A stretch of 64,000 nt of DNA from Macquaria australasica (GCA_005408345.1 SEMN01000200.1:372001-436000), one strand, 5' to 3'; counted from the stretch's first letter, positions 51,301 through 62,349 are shown. Translations and numbers: made by a program. The notes: a model not told the origin generated them from the sequence alone.

Positions 51301-52430
51301 ATGGCATACTTCAAGAGATACTTTTGAATACTGATAGTGGTTAATGTCTTGCTTATATTATTTCGCTGTCCACCATTCAAAATCAACTTTTAGCACATCT
51401 TTCCTGGGACAAAAAGTGAAGTTGTGAGAAGGCCACAATGTAGAATGACCCAATAAATACTGTTTGTTCTCCCAATACTGCATCAGTCATGGAATAATTC
51501 CTTTTTGTTTGTTTGAGTCAATCTAATGATTTCATAAAATGATTTTGTATTAACTTTATTATTTTACATGATACCTAAAGATCAGTGTCTCTACAGTCTC
51601 ATTCTGAAATTCGTGGACTGAATTGAACTGGCCACCGTAACTTATAGCAACCGTGAGCCAATGGCATCAAAGTAAGCAGGGAACCATGGCAATGGGTATT
51701 CAATCAGAGGCAAGAGCCAGCAGCGTTAGTGCTGCACTTGAAATGATGAAAGCAGATATAGGTTTTACAGTAAGAGACTAAATGCTCACATTTTGATTAT
51801 TTACAAAATATTCCCAGCAAGACAGATCATTTTTGCACACATAAAACACACACGTTCTTCACACAAAGGCAGGAACTTCCTCAGTGATTGTTAAAGTGAA
51901 AATATGTATATGAATGTGATCCTGCATTCATAATACCATTCCAGTGAGACTACTATTTGAATCCAATAAAACAGCACTATTTCTGAATCAAATTAAAAGG
52001 CAGCTTTACACATAAACAATATAATAGAAAATATTTTTCTGCCTGTGAACCAAATTGAGATTTCAATAGTTTATGCAGCTGAAATTATGGGATTCGCTTA
52101 AAAAAAAGAGCCTCAGTCTAAAATATAATTACATATGAGCAACATTTTTGAAACATATTCATATTAGCAAAAACATGAATATTATGCCACCAAAAAAAAC
52201 AAAAAAAATCCAGTTTCTATCCACAGTGTTTGCTTTTATTGTGCCAATTCAATGTTACCGTTATCAGTCTGATCTCCTTGTCAGACACTCACATGACTGA
52301 ACACCCGCTCAGATACACAACCATGCACACACACTGCTTCAAAAGATGAACACTGTGCCCTTTCCTGTGTACTCAGGAATGTGGTACAGTACCTGTAGGG
52401 AATCCAGTCGGAGGAGTGCTTGGAGCTCAT
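33633..52430 (-). CDS. tub: TUB (tubby bipartite transcription factor), complete twelve-exon coding region
   Basis: Tubby binds PtdIns(4,5)P2 through its C-terminal domain and, with its relative TULP3, links IFT-A to ciliary delivery of GPCRs (family knowledge). Exons in transcript order: 52430-52393, 46952-46901, 45170-45008, 43992-43855, 41850-41695, 40978-40857, 39875-39684, 38063-37951, 36256-36142, 35447-35349, 35224-35053, 33766-33633. They total 1494 nt (497 codons plus TAG), close to the 506 residues of human isoform b. Residues 20-42 form the conserved helix [20 protein letters not shown], known in the family for IFT-A binding and nuclear localisation. Residues about 243-497 form the tubby domain, starting DLEEFSLRPAPQG and ending FDSKLACE. 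K323 and R325 correspond to mouse K330 and R332, the lipid-binding pair. The start is the isoform-b type (MSSKHSSDWIPYS versus human MTSKPHSDWIPYS). Confidence 0.97.
34426..34955. mobile_element. Possible non-autonomous element in TUB intron 11
   Basis: Imperfect inverted ends carry AAAAGACCCA near 34431 and TGGGTCTTTT near 34942, with a further TACTACC/GGTAG correspondence. The interior holds AT-rich sequence with a GATTGGCTGG segment and two ACCATGG motifs typical of fish dispersed repeats. An 82-codon frame inside (34679-34927) has a hydrophobic start but no recognised homology. Boundaries and class are uncertain. Confidence 0.35.
35053..35224 (-). CDS. tub: TUB coding exon 11
   Basis: The acceptor is TTCATTACAG and the donor is GACC|GTGAGT. 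It encodes DHESLLARWQNKNTESVIEL, then HNKTPVWNDDTQSYVLNFHG and RVTQASVKNFQIIHDND. The donor of this exon is the position mutated in the classical obese tubby mouse, where the last intron is retained (known biology); here it is intact. Confidence 0.97.
35349..35447 (-). CDS. tub: TUB coding exon 10
   Basis: The acceptor is TTCAATCTAG and the donor is AAT|GTATGT. It encodes ETNVLGFKGPRKMSVIIPGM, then NMDHERVSIRPRN. It is exactly 99 nt and in phase 0, and nearly identical to mammalian TUB. Confidence 0.97.
36142..36256 (-). CDS. tub: TUB coding exon 9
   Basis: The acceptor is TTCTTTGCAG and the donor is TAT|GTGAGT. It encodes SNLMGTKFTVYDSGLNPMKS, then TTSLEASNLRQELAAICY. It is one residue shorter than mammalian TUB in the KASSSTLES loop. 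A (GT)n tract lies about 40 bp upstream of the exon in intron 8. Confidence 0.97.
36299..36339. repeat. (TG)n microsatellite in TUB intron 8
   Basis: About 20 uninterrupted TG units, read as CA on the transcribed strand, roughly 40 bp upstream of the exon 9 acceptor. Intronic CA repeats near splice sites can bind hnRNP L (known for other genes). Confidence 0.95.
37951..38063 (-). CDS. tub: TUB coding exon 8
   Basis: The acceptor is TTGTCGCAG and the donor is CTGAG|GTAAGT. It encodes [20 protein letters not shown], then IDPTDLSRGGESFIGKL. It includes Lys323, equivalent to mouse Lys330 that contacts PtdIns(4,5)P2. Arg325 is completed by the next exon. Confidence 0.97.
38168..39533. mobile_element. 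1.37-kb DNA transposon with long terminal inverted repeats in TUB intron 7
   Basis: The left arm starts GGTAACTCTTTAGATTACAG at 38168, and its complement ends at 39533. The two arms match over roughly 284 bp (38168-38451 and 39250-39533) with scattered mismatches and small indels. Shared landmarks include CCCGCAACGTACAGC and CTCTGGACGTTTGGGAGAAA. The centre has a tandem-like duplication (about 38447-38560) and no recognisable transposase; the 69-codon frame at 38613-38822 is unrecognised. No clear target-site duplication is visible. It looks like a non-autonomous foldback-type element. The family is not assigned. Confidence 0.85.
39684..39875 (-). CDS. tub: TUB coding exon 7 (start of tubby domain)
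   Basis: The acceptor is TTCACCCACAG and the donor is AAG|GTGAGA. It encodes EVASAPTPPVNEPAIDVDDL, then EEFSLRPAPQGVRVKCRITR, DKKGMDRGMYPTYYLHLERE and DGKK. The tubby domain begins around residue 243. The open frame extends past both splice sites, but the flanking translation is not tubby. Confidence 0.97.
40857..40978 (-). CDS. tub: TUB coding exon 6 (acidic/serine-rich linker)
   Basis: The acceptor is TCTTTGCAG and the donor is CAAG|GTAAAA. It encodes GISSSMNFDEEEDDEDEISS, then SQLNSNTRPGSATSKKSSK, closely following the human counterpart with its SSSSSQLNSNTRPSSATS core. This is a likely disordered acidic linker before the tubby domain. It is 122 nt and ends in phase 0. Confidence 0.95.
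41695..41850 (-). CDS. tub: TUB coding exon 5 (tandem NAGNAG acceptor)
   Basis: The donor is AAAG|GTACTG. The acceptor region reads CTCAGCAG, so splicing can begin at 41850 or 41847 in the same frame. It encodes AAIDGLASQQDDGQIQILTV, then GHPTTEEGEAEP and KQDLRVTMLKK. The anchors to human TUB are VQILTVG and QDLRATMQRKG. Confidence 0.93.
43855..43992 (-). CDS. tub: TUB coding exon 4
   Basis: The acceptor is GTGTTAAG and the donor is AAAG|GTCAGC. It encodes VQEADQEEVKVTVDTQPP, then KKGKASASSTPQTGSDKKER and KGKHK. The opening VQEAD and closing KGKHKG are shared with human TUB; the middle is a poorly conserved linker. The second basic cluster (DKKERKGKHK) matches the second mammalian nuclear localisation region. 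Confidence 0.93.
45008..45170 (-). CDS. tub: TUB coding exon 3
   Basis: The acceptor is TGTTG bordered by CAACAG| and the donor is CATG|GTAAGT. It encodes [19 protein letters not shown], then SEEQAPLVESYLSSNSS, nearly identical to human TUB. The basic KKKR at residues 39-42 matches the mouse N-terminal nuclear localisation cluster. Confidence 0.96.
46901..46952 (-). CDS. tub: TUB coding exon 2
   Basis: The acceptor is CTTTGTAG and the donor is CAG|GTAAGC. It encodes [17 protein letters not shown] after split Ser13 and matches human [17 protein letters not shown]. This is the first half of the conserved N-terminal helix. It is 52 nt, too short to stand out as an open frame. Confidence 0.95.
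46953..52392 (-). other. tub: TUB intron 1
   Basis: At 5440 bp this is the largest intron. It holds a 124-codon frame (47268-47642, - strand) with no recognised homology. Near 48163-48200 there is a CTATATAAATAAAACTCACT sequence followed by TTACTTGACTTGAC that resembles a fish LINE 3' tail. Otherwise only AT-rich unique-looking sequence is seen. Confidence 0.6.
52393..52430 (-). CDS. tub: TUB coding exon 1
   Basis: A 38-nt coding part encoding MSSKHSSDWIPY plus two bases of Ser13. The donor is TACAG|GTACTG. Human isoform b starts MTSKPHSDWIPYS, so the start codon is well supported despite the small size. Upstream sequence is 5' UTR and promoter. An isoform-a type alternative first exon was not recognised. 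Confidence 0.9.
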
Positions 52431-52935
52431 TCTGTATCAATCACTCTGACTCCTGCTGCCTAACTGCGAGGCTAATGGCCTGCAACAGCACAAGTGCAAG
52501 TGGCTACGGGGTCTGAGGACAGCGATCACAGCCAGAGAGCCCACATCCCCTGTTCATCCTCTGCACACAGCCCTATATCCCCAGCCTGCCTGTGTTTCCT
52601 TGTATGTCCTCTAGCTGTGGGGCAGCAGATGACTAACAATCCAGACAGACAGCCGCACTCCTCAGTCATGCACGCCGAGCACATGAAATAGCCGTTTTCT
52701 TCTCTCCCATGTGTACGCTTCCAGTCAATGCCTCTCCTCTTCTCTTCTCCCATCCACCGCCTCTGCTCCTGCTCTGTGCTGGCTCTCTTCCCTCGCTCTC
52801 ACTCTGTAGGCTCTATCTAAATCTCCCTCCGTTTCTTGCCCTTTAAATCCCCCCCCTTCCCTCCTTTCCTTCCTCTCAGTCCAAATCTCGCTCTGTGTCT
52901 CTCTGCCCAATCTATCTCTCGTTATCTCTTGTACA
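52431..52935 (-). promoter_or_regulatory. tub: TUB 5' UTR and promoter-proximal region, GA-rich
   Basis: Directly upstream of the TUB start codon. From about 52730 to 52935 the + strand is strongly C/T-rich, so the transcribed-sense strand is GA-rich with many GAGAG elements. A TTTAAA lies at 52842-52847 in a C-rich context. The transcription start is not determined. The promoter role is inferred from position and composition. Confidence 0.4.
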
Positions 52936-53756
52936 GCATCACCTACAGCAGCATCGAGTGCAAAGCCTTAATCAAAAAAGGGGGAAAAAAAGGTTATAGA
53001 GAATCCCCTTTGTCTTGCCTCTTTGATGTTCCTTCTACGCTATTTCTGTACAGTGCCAGCCCCCTCTCTATAATGCAGCCGCACTCTCTCTTTCTAACAC
53101 TCTCTGAATCTTTCTTGCCTGTCTGTGTTGCATGAGGTATGTAAAGCAGGGACTCAGATGTGTTTTCTGGACCATAATTTAGTTATTCTCTCAGAGTAAG
53201 AGGCATTAGCATATGACTGTGCAGACTAGTGTTAACAGCCTTTAATTCAACACTCTCTACAGCCAGACAAAGGCACCCTGTGATAGTGCCACAGCTCTGA
53301 ACCTCTCTCACACACATCTGCTTCCGCCCTCCGTCTGCCGGCCCTCACTGTCACCACACAAACACACATCACTCACTGTGCTCCCAGGGTTATTCAGGAG
53401 TCCATCTATAGACAGTTAAACCAAGCGGCTTCCTTGTAACAAAACTGCTTTACAAGGAGTCGATTCATGTCAACTCTATCAGCACGCAAATATCTCAGAT
53501 TTAAGTGTGTGATCCATGCGTGTGCTAATTTTAAGAAAGTGAAATCATCTGAAACAATCGTGAGGATTATTTGGGGAAGAAAATCTATGTGGGTACAGAT
53601 GAACGCATCTTACCATCTACTGAATCCCTACAAAACAGCCTCGGGCAAAATTGTATTTTCTGTATTTCATCAGCCGTGTGTTGCACCAATTCCTATTATA
53701 TAGTCACATGGATTTAGGACATTCACTGCACCAAACCATTCTGAAATATACAGATA

Positions 53757-53782
53757 CACACACACACACACGCACGCACACA
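53757..53782. repeat. (CA)n repeat with CG interruptions
   Basis: ACACACACACACACGCACGC followed by ACACA. Confidence 0.9.
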
Positions 53783-54016
53783 TTTAGTATTGCTGAGGCA
53801 TTTGTAATGTGTTGAAGCTTACAGTGTCAAGTTCATTCTCCCAAGGTCAAAACTCATATCATGTGCTGATCAGATTAAACACACTGTGTTACATAGTGAA
53901 GCTGTAATAAAGCGTTCAGCAGTGAGCAAAATGTTATTTAAGCAAAGACAAGTCAAACAGTGGAGTCACTATTAAGGGCATTCAAGCATCTTCCCTCAAT
54001 TATTTACTGCACGCCT

Positions 54017-54036
54017 AAAAAAAAAAAAAAAAAAAA
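54017..54036. repeat. Poly(A) run
   Basis: Twenty A bases followed by GAAAAG. It could be the tail of an old retroposon, but no body was recognised. Confidence 0.9.
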
Positions 54037-55334
54037 GAAAAGCATCACTGAAAGAGTTTAGTGGTAGACTGCCAAAGTAAACCAGGAAGAAAATGAAACA
54101 GCAGTGAAAGCTAACAGAGAAATAAAGACATTTCTGTGTTAGTTATATAAATTCCATGGCAAAAAAAAACAAGTTTTAAAATAAAGATTGATGTGTTAAA
54201 ATAACCAAACCAAACATAACAGAATTTGCCTGCATGATAAATTAATGACTTACATTTAATATTCTTTAAAAGCAGTGCTGGGCTTGTTACTAAAATATAA
54301 ATCCTGATTACACACTCACCATTCATTTTTTTAAGATTTCTCACTTCATAGCTCATTTTATACTCCTATCTTATATTATAACACCCTGTATTCCTTCTGT
54401 GGTGTTGCAACGCACAAGGCAAAAAGGTCTTGTGTGGTGATAGAAATGTAGAGATTTTCAATTGATTTTAATCTATAGGTCAATATGTCACCTTTAAATA
54501 GCTTTCCACAAATATTGACAACATATCATATTAACAGACACTGACAGCCTGTTATGAAAATGGCCAAACAATGACAAATCTTTTCTTCAGGTCAGCTGGT
54601 CAATACACTCGATGGCCCATCCAAAAATATATACTGAATAAGAATTATGGCCAGAACTTGATTTTGTTCTCCTCCAGAACCGACAGCATCAAAGCCTACT
54701 GCAACTGCTTTACTGAAAACATAATGAAACATTGATTGCATTCCCTAATGGTATGGCCTTTCAAAAATGTCAAGTCCCAAAGGTGTTTCATTTTGACTCA
54801 AACAGAAAGAAAGTGTTGACAGAGCGGACAACAGTAAAATAAATCAGCTTTCATAAAATTCCAAACAGGTCGATCCCTCACACGGTGTTTCACAGACCAC
54901 CAGTGACGTTCAACTAAATAAAATGGAGGACTGGGGAGTCGAGAGGGAAGGTTGAGAATATATTAATTATATATACATTTATTTGGTACATTTGGTGGTA
55001 ACTTATAAAAGATATAGAAGATTGTTATCCTGCTCTGTAAAAAGAAGAGTCAAATATTACTGTATTAAATTGATGAGAAGCATGTTGACAACAGTTTGTA
55101 TTTTACTGAAGTGGGCAGTAAAGTCTCATGTCCCTCCTACACGGCTCTGCTGCTGTTTCTTCTGCAACTTACCCATCAAACTCAGACAGACTAAAAGAGA
55201 GATAGTGTAGTTTTTGTGTCACAACCTGGGAGACCCATGTTCTTTTTTGGTTTTGTAATACATCCTGTAATGCCATTATTGTGATGAGTAACCAAAGCAT
55301 GAAAGTTTGCTATAGAAAAACAACCTGCATCACT

Positions 55335-55515
55335 AACCCTCCTAGGTGCAATTATCAGCTTATTTGTGAAGCAGGACGGCACAGTAATTAGGGAGAAATC
55401 TCGTCTAACTGTGAGGATGGGGCTTGTCAACAAGCATCAGCTCTGCCCATGTCCTTGAGCAAGGCACTGATTCCCTAACCCTCCGACTGCCATATGAAGT
55501 GGGGGCGCGGGAGAA
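55335..55515 (+). repeat. SINE-like fish repeat fragment
   Basis: It contains GACGGCACAGTAATTAGGGA and TGTCCTTGAGCAAGGCACTG followed by CCCTAACCC. This phrase is common to fish tRNA-derived SINEs and related repeats. Both ends are ill defined. Confidence 0.5.
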
Positions 55516-55788
55516 GATAATTCTATACAGAGATTCATTAAGTATGGATATTACAAACGGAAGTTACTAAGCATTGGTAGTGGGATAAATGTAGATGACT
55601 GTCAATAAATGTGTCCTCTGTGGCTAATGTTGTGTATACCCTCCGTATCAGCTGGTGTGATGAAAGTGGAAGTAAATGGAACAAGCCACTCCACTGAGGA
55701 ACAGGTGTAAGCACAGCATCCTGCTTAATATTTGATGCTGAAGGGAGGACTTTGAAGTTTGGCTTTGGTCATGAGAGAGTTAGAAGTT

Positions 55789-55818
55789 TGTGTGTGTGTG
55801 TGTGTGGGGGGGGGGGGG
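55789..55818. repeat. (TG)n followed by poly(G)
   Basis: About nine TG units run directly into thirteen G bases, a compound low-complexity tract. Confidence 0.95.
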
Positions 55819-58800
55819 CTTTTATATATTTTCATGAAGACAAATGTATATTATCCTTCCTACTAGACTTAGCAGAGTGTTTTCCTTCTGGCCTAATAGC
55901 CATTACAGCATTAAACAGCAAATGATAAGATCCTCTTGACAAATTAGATTATTTCAGTCCAGAATTTTGTAGAGTTTTCCCAGAGGCATTTTATTGTTGG
56001 TAACAGGAGGCCAGCAGTATCAGTAATTATAATAATGGTCCTGGCACAGAAGGCACACACTGATGTGGAAATGGATCTCTGGCTTGTGTCTGCCTGTCTT
56101 ACTCAGACTGACTGAAACACAGCTGCAGAGCACACAGCCTTAATAATATAGCAGCCTGATCAGGCATGCAGGACATGTGCCAACTGATGAGTGACATTTA
56201 CCTCTGTATGAGTCCACTTGACTATTTGTATATTTTTATCACATGCAAATCAATCTAAACCCATGCTGCTACACAGAAGCCATGGCTCCAAAAGCCTTTC
56301 CTCCAAATCCTGAGCGAGCAGGGAGGCCGTTCCCAACATGCAAAAGCAAAGTTTGTGTCCATGTTTTTCGGATGTTCCAACACAAACATACAGAATATTA
56401 CTTTGTTTTATAGTAAGCACTACGTAAGAGTGGCTTAATTTCGTCCCAGCTGCTGTTGCCTCGCTTTCGTGATTCCTCCATCTCGGACTGACTGTATTCA
56501 CATCAGCTATGTGCTGCCATGCATCCTAATTTAGGGGCTCTGCCTTCGAAGGAACATGCCTGTAAAGTTGTAGACTTTGGAGGATTGAAGGATTGCTCCT
56601 TTAGCTGCATAAAGTGCGTCCTTTAAAATAGCAATTTCTCACCCCTAGCCTCACAGATATCAAAACTAATGGTACTTGGGTAGTTCTCCTCAACTTGTAA
56701 ATATGGAAATTCATAAGTTTACCCCTACGAAGTTGCCAAACATAAGAGAAAATAAGATTGTAAAGTTATATGATATCTGATATTACGGTTAATGGTTAAT
56801 GGCAATTGTATGCATGTTTCACCATTCACGTTACATGTTACACCCTATGTAGTGACCAACAATATGCCAAGGATGCTAACAAGAACAAACACTGGAGTTT
56901 ATACCTGGCTTTCATTATTTACACCTTGTAGTGTCTTTTTCTTTGTCCAGTTAGTGTGTTGTGCTATTTATAAATGCATATTGTGATCAGGTGACATTTC
57001 CCAACTTGGCAAGACATGCCTGAACGCACCATTACCAATGACCACTGTGCAGTGGGTTTGTGATGTAAGTTGCAACGGATAACCCGGTTGTGTTCTCCAG
57101 ATTCAGGCAAGAGAAAGCTGCATTTCTCTGCCGCATTTGGAGAAGCCTTGAAATGAGACGGCCTCGTCAAACTCTTATGACGTATTCAGCCTTGAAATGC
57201 GGACTTCAAAGGAGGCAATTAAGACAAAAGGGAGTGAGTTACTGTTTGGCTTCCCATTACGTCACATCATACTTCAGAGTGACTGGGTGCAAGCCAAGGG
57301 ATCCTGTCAGCAGTAAATTGATGTGAGCTAAAAAATCCCTGTCTGCATCAGGATAAAGAGGTGAGGAGGATGGTGTTTTATAATGCTCACCTGTTTAATT
57401 ACGCATAAACAAAACAGTTGAATTTCAGAGCAATGACTGGGCGACAACTGATATCAGATGGTGCAACATCTTGTGAGCGAGTGCAACTCGATGTTGGACA
57501 GAAATAAAAGGGTTTTCAGAAGCTCAAACGTGCTTAACTGTTTACACTTCTTAATTACTTAAAAGCCCTTCTATTGCAAGAACTTTGAGAGTAACAGGAA
57601 ACTGATGCATTTACACATGAAGGCATGATCATGATGGGATAACAGCACTAAACAGGCTGATTTTTAACAGTGCATATACTGGGAACCCTTTCTAATAAAT
57701 AACAAAAATAAGCTCTAGCTATTTTCCCCTCTTCTCACCAGAAACACAAATTAAACAGTGAACAGCAGTTCCAAATGCTTTCAAGCCTTTTCAAAACTAT
57801 GATTACATTGCATATTCACACTACTTCTGACAGTCTACTTGAGAAATCGTTTTCAAATCTCATAATCAGATAACATTTGATTGTTCACTTCATACTGGAG
57901 TGCCGGGCTACAGCACTGCTTCGTAAATTTACAATAAAACCACCCTGAATTAACCGTGTAAAATACAATATAGCAAAAGCTGATTACACATATGGACTGA
58001 CTGATCAAAAAAAATAACACTTTCAGCCAGAAACAGCCCACTGAGGCCTTTTATGAATCAGCAGCAGTCTGACGTTCCAACCACAATTCAGTGGATGATA
58101 TCATCATTTATAGATGGAGACCTCAAAAAATGTCTTCATACAGATATTCAAAGAAATCTATTTGAGAGCGATGGTAGGTGGCTAAAAAAAGGCCAAAAAT
58201 GCCAGCCTTTGAAGGTGGCTGTGAGGCATAAACAGCGGCATCTTTATTTTAAGGGGAGTTGTAAATCTTAGAATGAGAGAGCCAGAGATTGAGAGAGAGA
58301 GAAACAGAGAGACTATGTGTGTTTGTGAGTGTGAGTGAAAAGTAAATCTCACAGCCTCAGAGACAGAGAGCGAGAGACTGTGTGTGAGCTTATGCATGAA
58401 AAGAATGAAAAGTGAATGAGCATGTTGGCTTGTGTCCAGTATTGACTGAATCTAATGTGTGCCCTCTATTGATTCCCTCTAATGTCGGCAACATGGTCTT
58501 TGCTGGTAATGACAAATTGTGGAAAATTGTAATTTATAATTCAGTTACATTTTCAGGGACCACTTCTTTTGTAATAGCGTCACATCAGACCAGGTGCACC
58601 TGAGACTGTGTGTGTGTAAGTTTCTGTCTTCAAGACATTAGCACAGCGTGGAACTCAGTCCTTGTATCAACAAAAATCCCTGTATCTCATCTCTCAGTGC
58701 CCCAACAGAGGGCATGCATAAAACATGATTTGGATTAGAAAATGTCATGCTGGATGAAACAGTGTCCCAGTGTCCCAGTGAAGCAACCAGATGGACTGCT

Positions 58801-61484
58801 TCAATACACCAAAGTTCCTTTGCATCCTCCTTTCCATAGCACAGTGTTATGTGTGTGTGTGTATATGTACAGTATGCTACTGCCATCTGTAAATGTGATG
58901 ATTAGAAAAGCTAGCAACACACATTTGCACATTCTGGATATCTTTCTGCATTTGTTACCACCAACAGAATCTTATACAGTATTAGTTTATTCTGATCTAA
59001 GGTCTAAAGATAAAACTGAACTAATTTATCTTTGCTTAAACATTTTTCAAAGATATACTCTGTGTTTGAGTACTAATTACAGTATATAAATAATTTGCAG
59101 CCTGGATTACAGTATAATAAAACATAAAATAAAATATATTCATAATACCAGCAAACATGTCTTGAAATCTGTGATGGCAAATGCCAAAAACAGCACTGAC
59201 AAAAAAAGGTGCTTGCACGCTGAAGCTCACGAACAGAAATAGAAGACACACATTTAATAAGATATTTGCTAAACATTCCATAAACGCAGCTTTAATAACA
59301 CCCAGAGATCCGAATCAATCCCTCAGTGTGACAACCTGAACAAAGTTTATATGTCTTGAGCTTTGCTAAATTTGTGTTTCCATTTGGAAACAACTTGTAT
59401 CCACGGGCAACAGACAAAGATGCACAGCTGCTTAGTATAATAAGAGGCACAAAACTCAATATGGACTGATGAGTCATCTCCCCCATTTTCCCCCTGTATA
59501 TGCAGATGTGTTTACATTTCTAGACAGCCAAATTATGCCCTAAACTCGCAATGTCATTTTCCAGCTGTTTAAGATGCATTTTTCCAGCTGTTAAAGGTGT
59601 ATTCCCTGGTTTTGTTATAGAGTTATAGTACCTTCAAATCAAACTTTCCTCAGCAGCAAACTGTGAAATGTAGGATTTTGCTATACCAAAATCAGGGAGT
59701 TAATCTTTGCAATCACCAAATCTACTTTGCTTGTAACATTATTTGGAGTGCATACTGTGTTAAATATTTTCATCTACATTATTCATCAAATAGCTTGATG
59801 TGTCTCTACAATACTGGCAGCATACAGTTAATGTATCGATTGTTTAATATTTCCTATTTTAGGTCTTGGGCTTTCATGCTATTTTATATTTGTACATAGC
59901 ACAGGTTTATGGTCGTCTTAAGATAAAAGGAAGCACTACTTTTATAAAACTCAACAAAATTTAATAACACATGCAGGTATAAATACAGTGTATTGCAAAA
60001 TTGTCACAGTCCTTTCTTACACAATGAATTTTCATCACATAGTGGGGGCATTAACAGACCACGAAAAGTAAAAGAATCAAAAGCATAGTTTGTCATTTCA
60101 GAGGTCAATGACCCATGTTTGGTTCAAACGGGGGATAAGAACTAACATCTCACACAGACTGACACATGCACATTGAACCTCGCACCCTGCTGACAGAGAG
60201 ACAGCAGAGAGGCAGAGATGTTAAATGAGAGTGTCGTCCTGTCAGGTGCAGTACAGTGTGTGAGTCCTGTGTCTATCTTTAGAGGATTATATGCATGTGA
60301 CTCACTGTTTCTAAGCTGTTTCTGCTCATACGTATCTGTCTTCTTTATGTTTTACCTTTAGCTCTCAAATTAGTTTTTGCAGTGACACACACTCACGACC
60401 ATCATCTCTAGTTTGGAAACCTCCCACTAATTACACACTATGAACCTGATGAGCAAATTACTGTAGATAAAAGCAGGAAAATGTGAGCCATAGGATGCCG
60501 AAAATCAAATGAAGAAGGAGTGTAGCCTTAAACGACACTGTTACACAGCACATCAGCAATTAATCATCTTGTTTACTATGAAGTCATGTTCAAGTGAAAT
60601 ACCTTTCCATGAAAAAAGCAGCTGACCGTGTGATTCTGACTCTCAGATCATTTCATGGATGAGCGAGCAGTGTTAATTGATCTTTTTAATTCCATGGACA
60701 TAAGCAGAGAGATGGAGGGAGCGCTGTGGTGTGAATGTGTGCAACCCTTGCATCCTAACTCAGCATCTTTGCGAGGAGGCGGCAGTCACGCTGCCTCCTC
60801 TGACACACGCTCCTCTGCTAGTTCGCTCCCGTGGCCATGGCAACAGCGGAGACTAATTATCATTAAAAAGCTCACCAGTAGGCTACTTAACCATAATATC
60901 TGCTTCAAGAAAAGACACACATGCACAAACACAAGCACATTAACACCTTGCCAGTTGCCATAGCTGTGATTAATTAACATCTGGATGTGCCTGCAGCATA
61001 TAATATCATCACTGTGTTGCTGCAGTAAGTGGCAGTGTTTATTTTTCTTGACCAACAGGGGGACTCATTGAACAGTGAAAGAAATGTGTAGTGATGTCTC
61101 ATGGACACATGGAGGTGCTGTACAATAGCACAAGATCTGCAATTCCAGCTTCACAAACCCTACAATAACAGCTCCACACTGTCTGTGAGGGAGGGGAACT
61201 CACAGTTACTGCAAATGCACATCCTCTACAAGATCTTAAAGCCCCAACTTGTATGGAGACTTGCTGAACACCGCTTGCCAGACCCATTCATGTATTTGTC
61301 ATGTTAGTGTGGTAAATGGTGAGCATCTGAAAGTAACACATTTACACAGATGTCTTTAAGTTTAGAGTGCTGGACCAGTGAAAACCTGATGTAATAATAA
61401 CATAATGTGGGATGTGGAAAATGAACGACAGTGAGAGTCAATCACAAATCTACAGTCACAACCTGTAGTACACTACAGATAAAA

Positions 61485-61525
61485 AGTGAATGTCTTGCTC
61501 AAGAGCACCTTGATGTTAATTTGTT
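61485..61525 (-). repeat. Short repeat fragment, same phrase as at 55.4 kb, inverted
   Basis: AATGTCTTGCTCAAGAGCAC is close to the complement of the TCCTTGAGCAAGGCAC phrase near 55450. It is probably a scrap of the same dispersed repeat family. Confidence 0.4.
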
Positions 61526-62277
61526 GTGGAAGGTAAAGAATTACTTCTTAATTATCCCACCTTAACTTTCTCTGCTGTGTGGGGGATGAAAGATATCCTA
61601 ACAGGCTTTCTACCATTATGTATCTTTTTTTGTCTCCTTAATAATTATTGTCTTTTAAGATTAGATATCATGGTCATAAAAAACAGATTTGATAGACCGA
61701 AGATCAAGAAATATATTATAGATATATAATTTAGATATTATATTTATTTCTAGGCCTACATGTTTTTGTTTTTTCTACCTAGTTATGCCAGTGGCTGTGA
61801 CAAAAATCTTTCATTTACTGAGTCATTACAGAACAGTCTGTTCTGTATTTTTGGACTTTGGTTATCCATTTATACAGTGAGAAACTCATTAAATGTTCGA
61901 GGTGTTGGAGTCAACAGAGGACAAACTGCTAGAAGGAAAATGAAAGGGAACAGAAAGACTCTGCACCCTGGCTCTGTACAAAATACTGTGTTTGTGTGTA
62001 TGTTTAAATGTTTGTCCCTGCTATCAATTTAGACACCTTTTTAACTATTAGGGATATTTTACTTTTAAAGGCAGGGAGGGAAGAAACAAATGAGATCTGC
62101 ACTGTATTTGTATGTCCTAACAAAGAGAGGCAATTTCATATCGATCTTCAGAAGGCCTTGGCAGGCAAACAATACCGGCCATCTTGATAAAACATAATAG
62201 ACACAGTGGGGATGGTAGGTGCATACAAATTAATATATCACTGATGAGTATATAACAGAGCCAAGTTATATGGCTGG

Positions 62278-62349
62278 TTGCCAAGCTGTTCCTAACTGTG
62301 TCTGTGTTCGCAATATCGAACACAGACACAGTTAGGAACAGCTTGGCAA
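62278..62349. repeat. Perfect inverted repeat, 33-bp arms, 6-bp loop
   Basis: The left arm 62278-62310 (starting TTGCCAAGCTGTTCC, ending TGTGTCTGTGTTCG) is the exact complement of the right arm 62317-62349. The loop is CAATAT. It sits at the left edge of a MITE-like segment. Confidence 0.97.
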
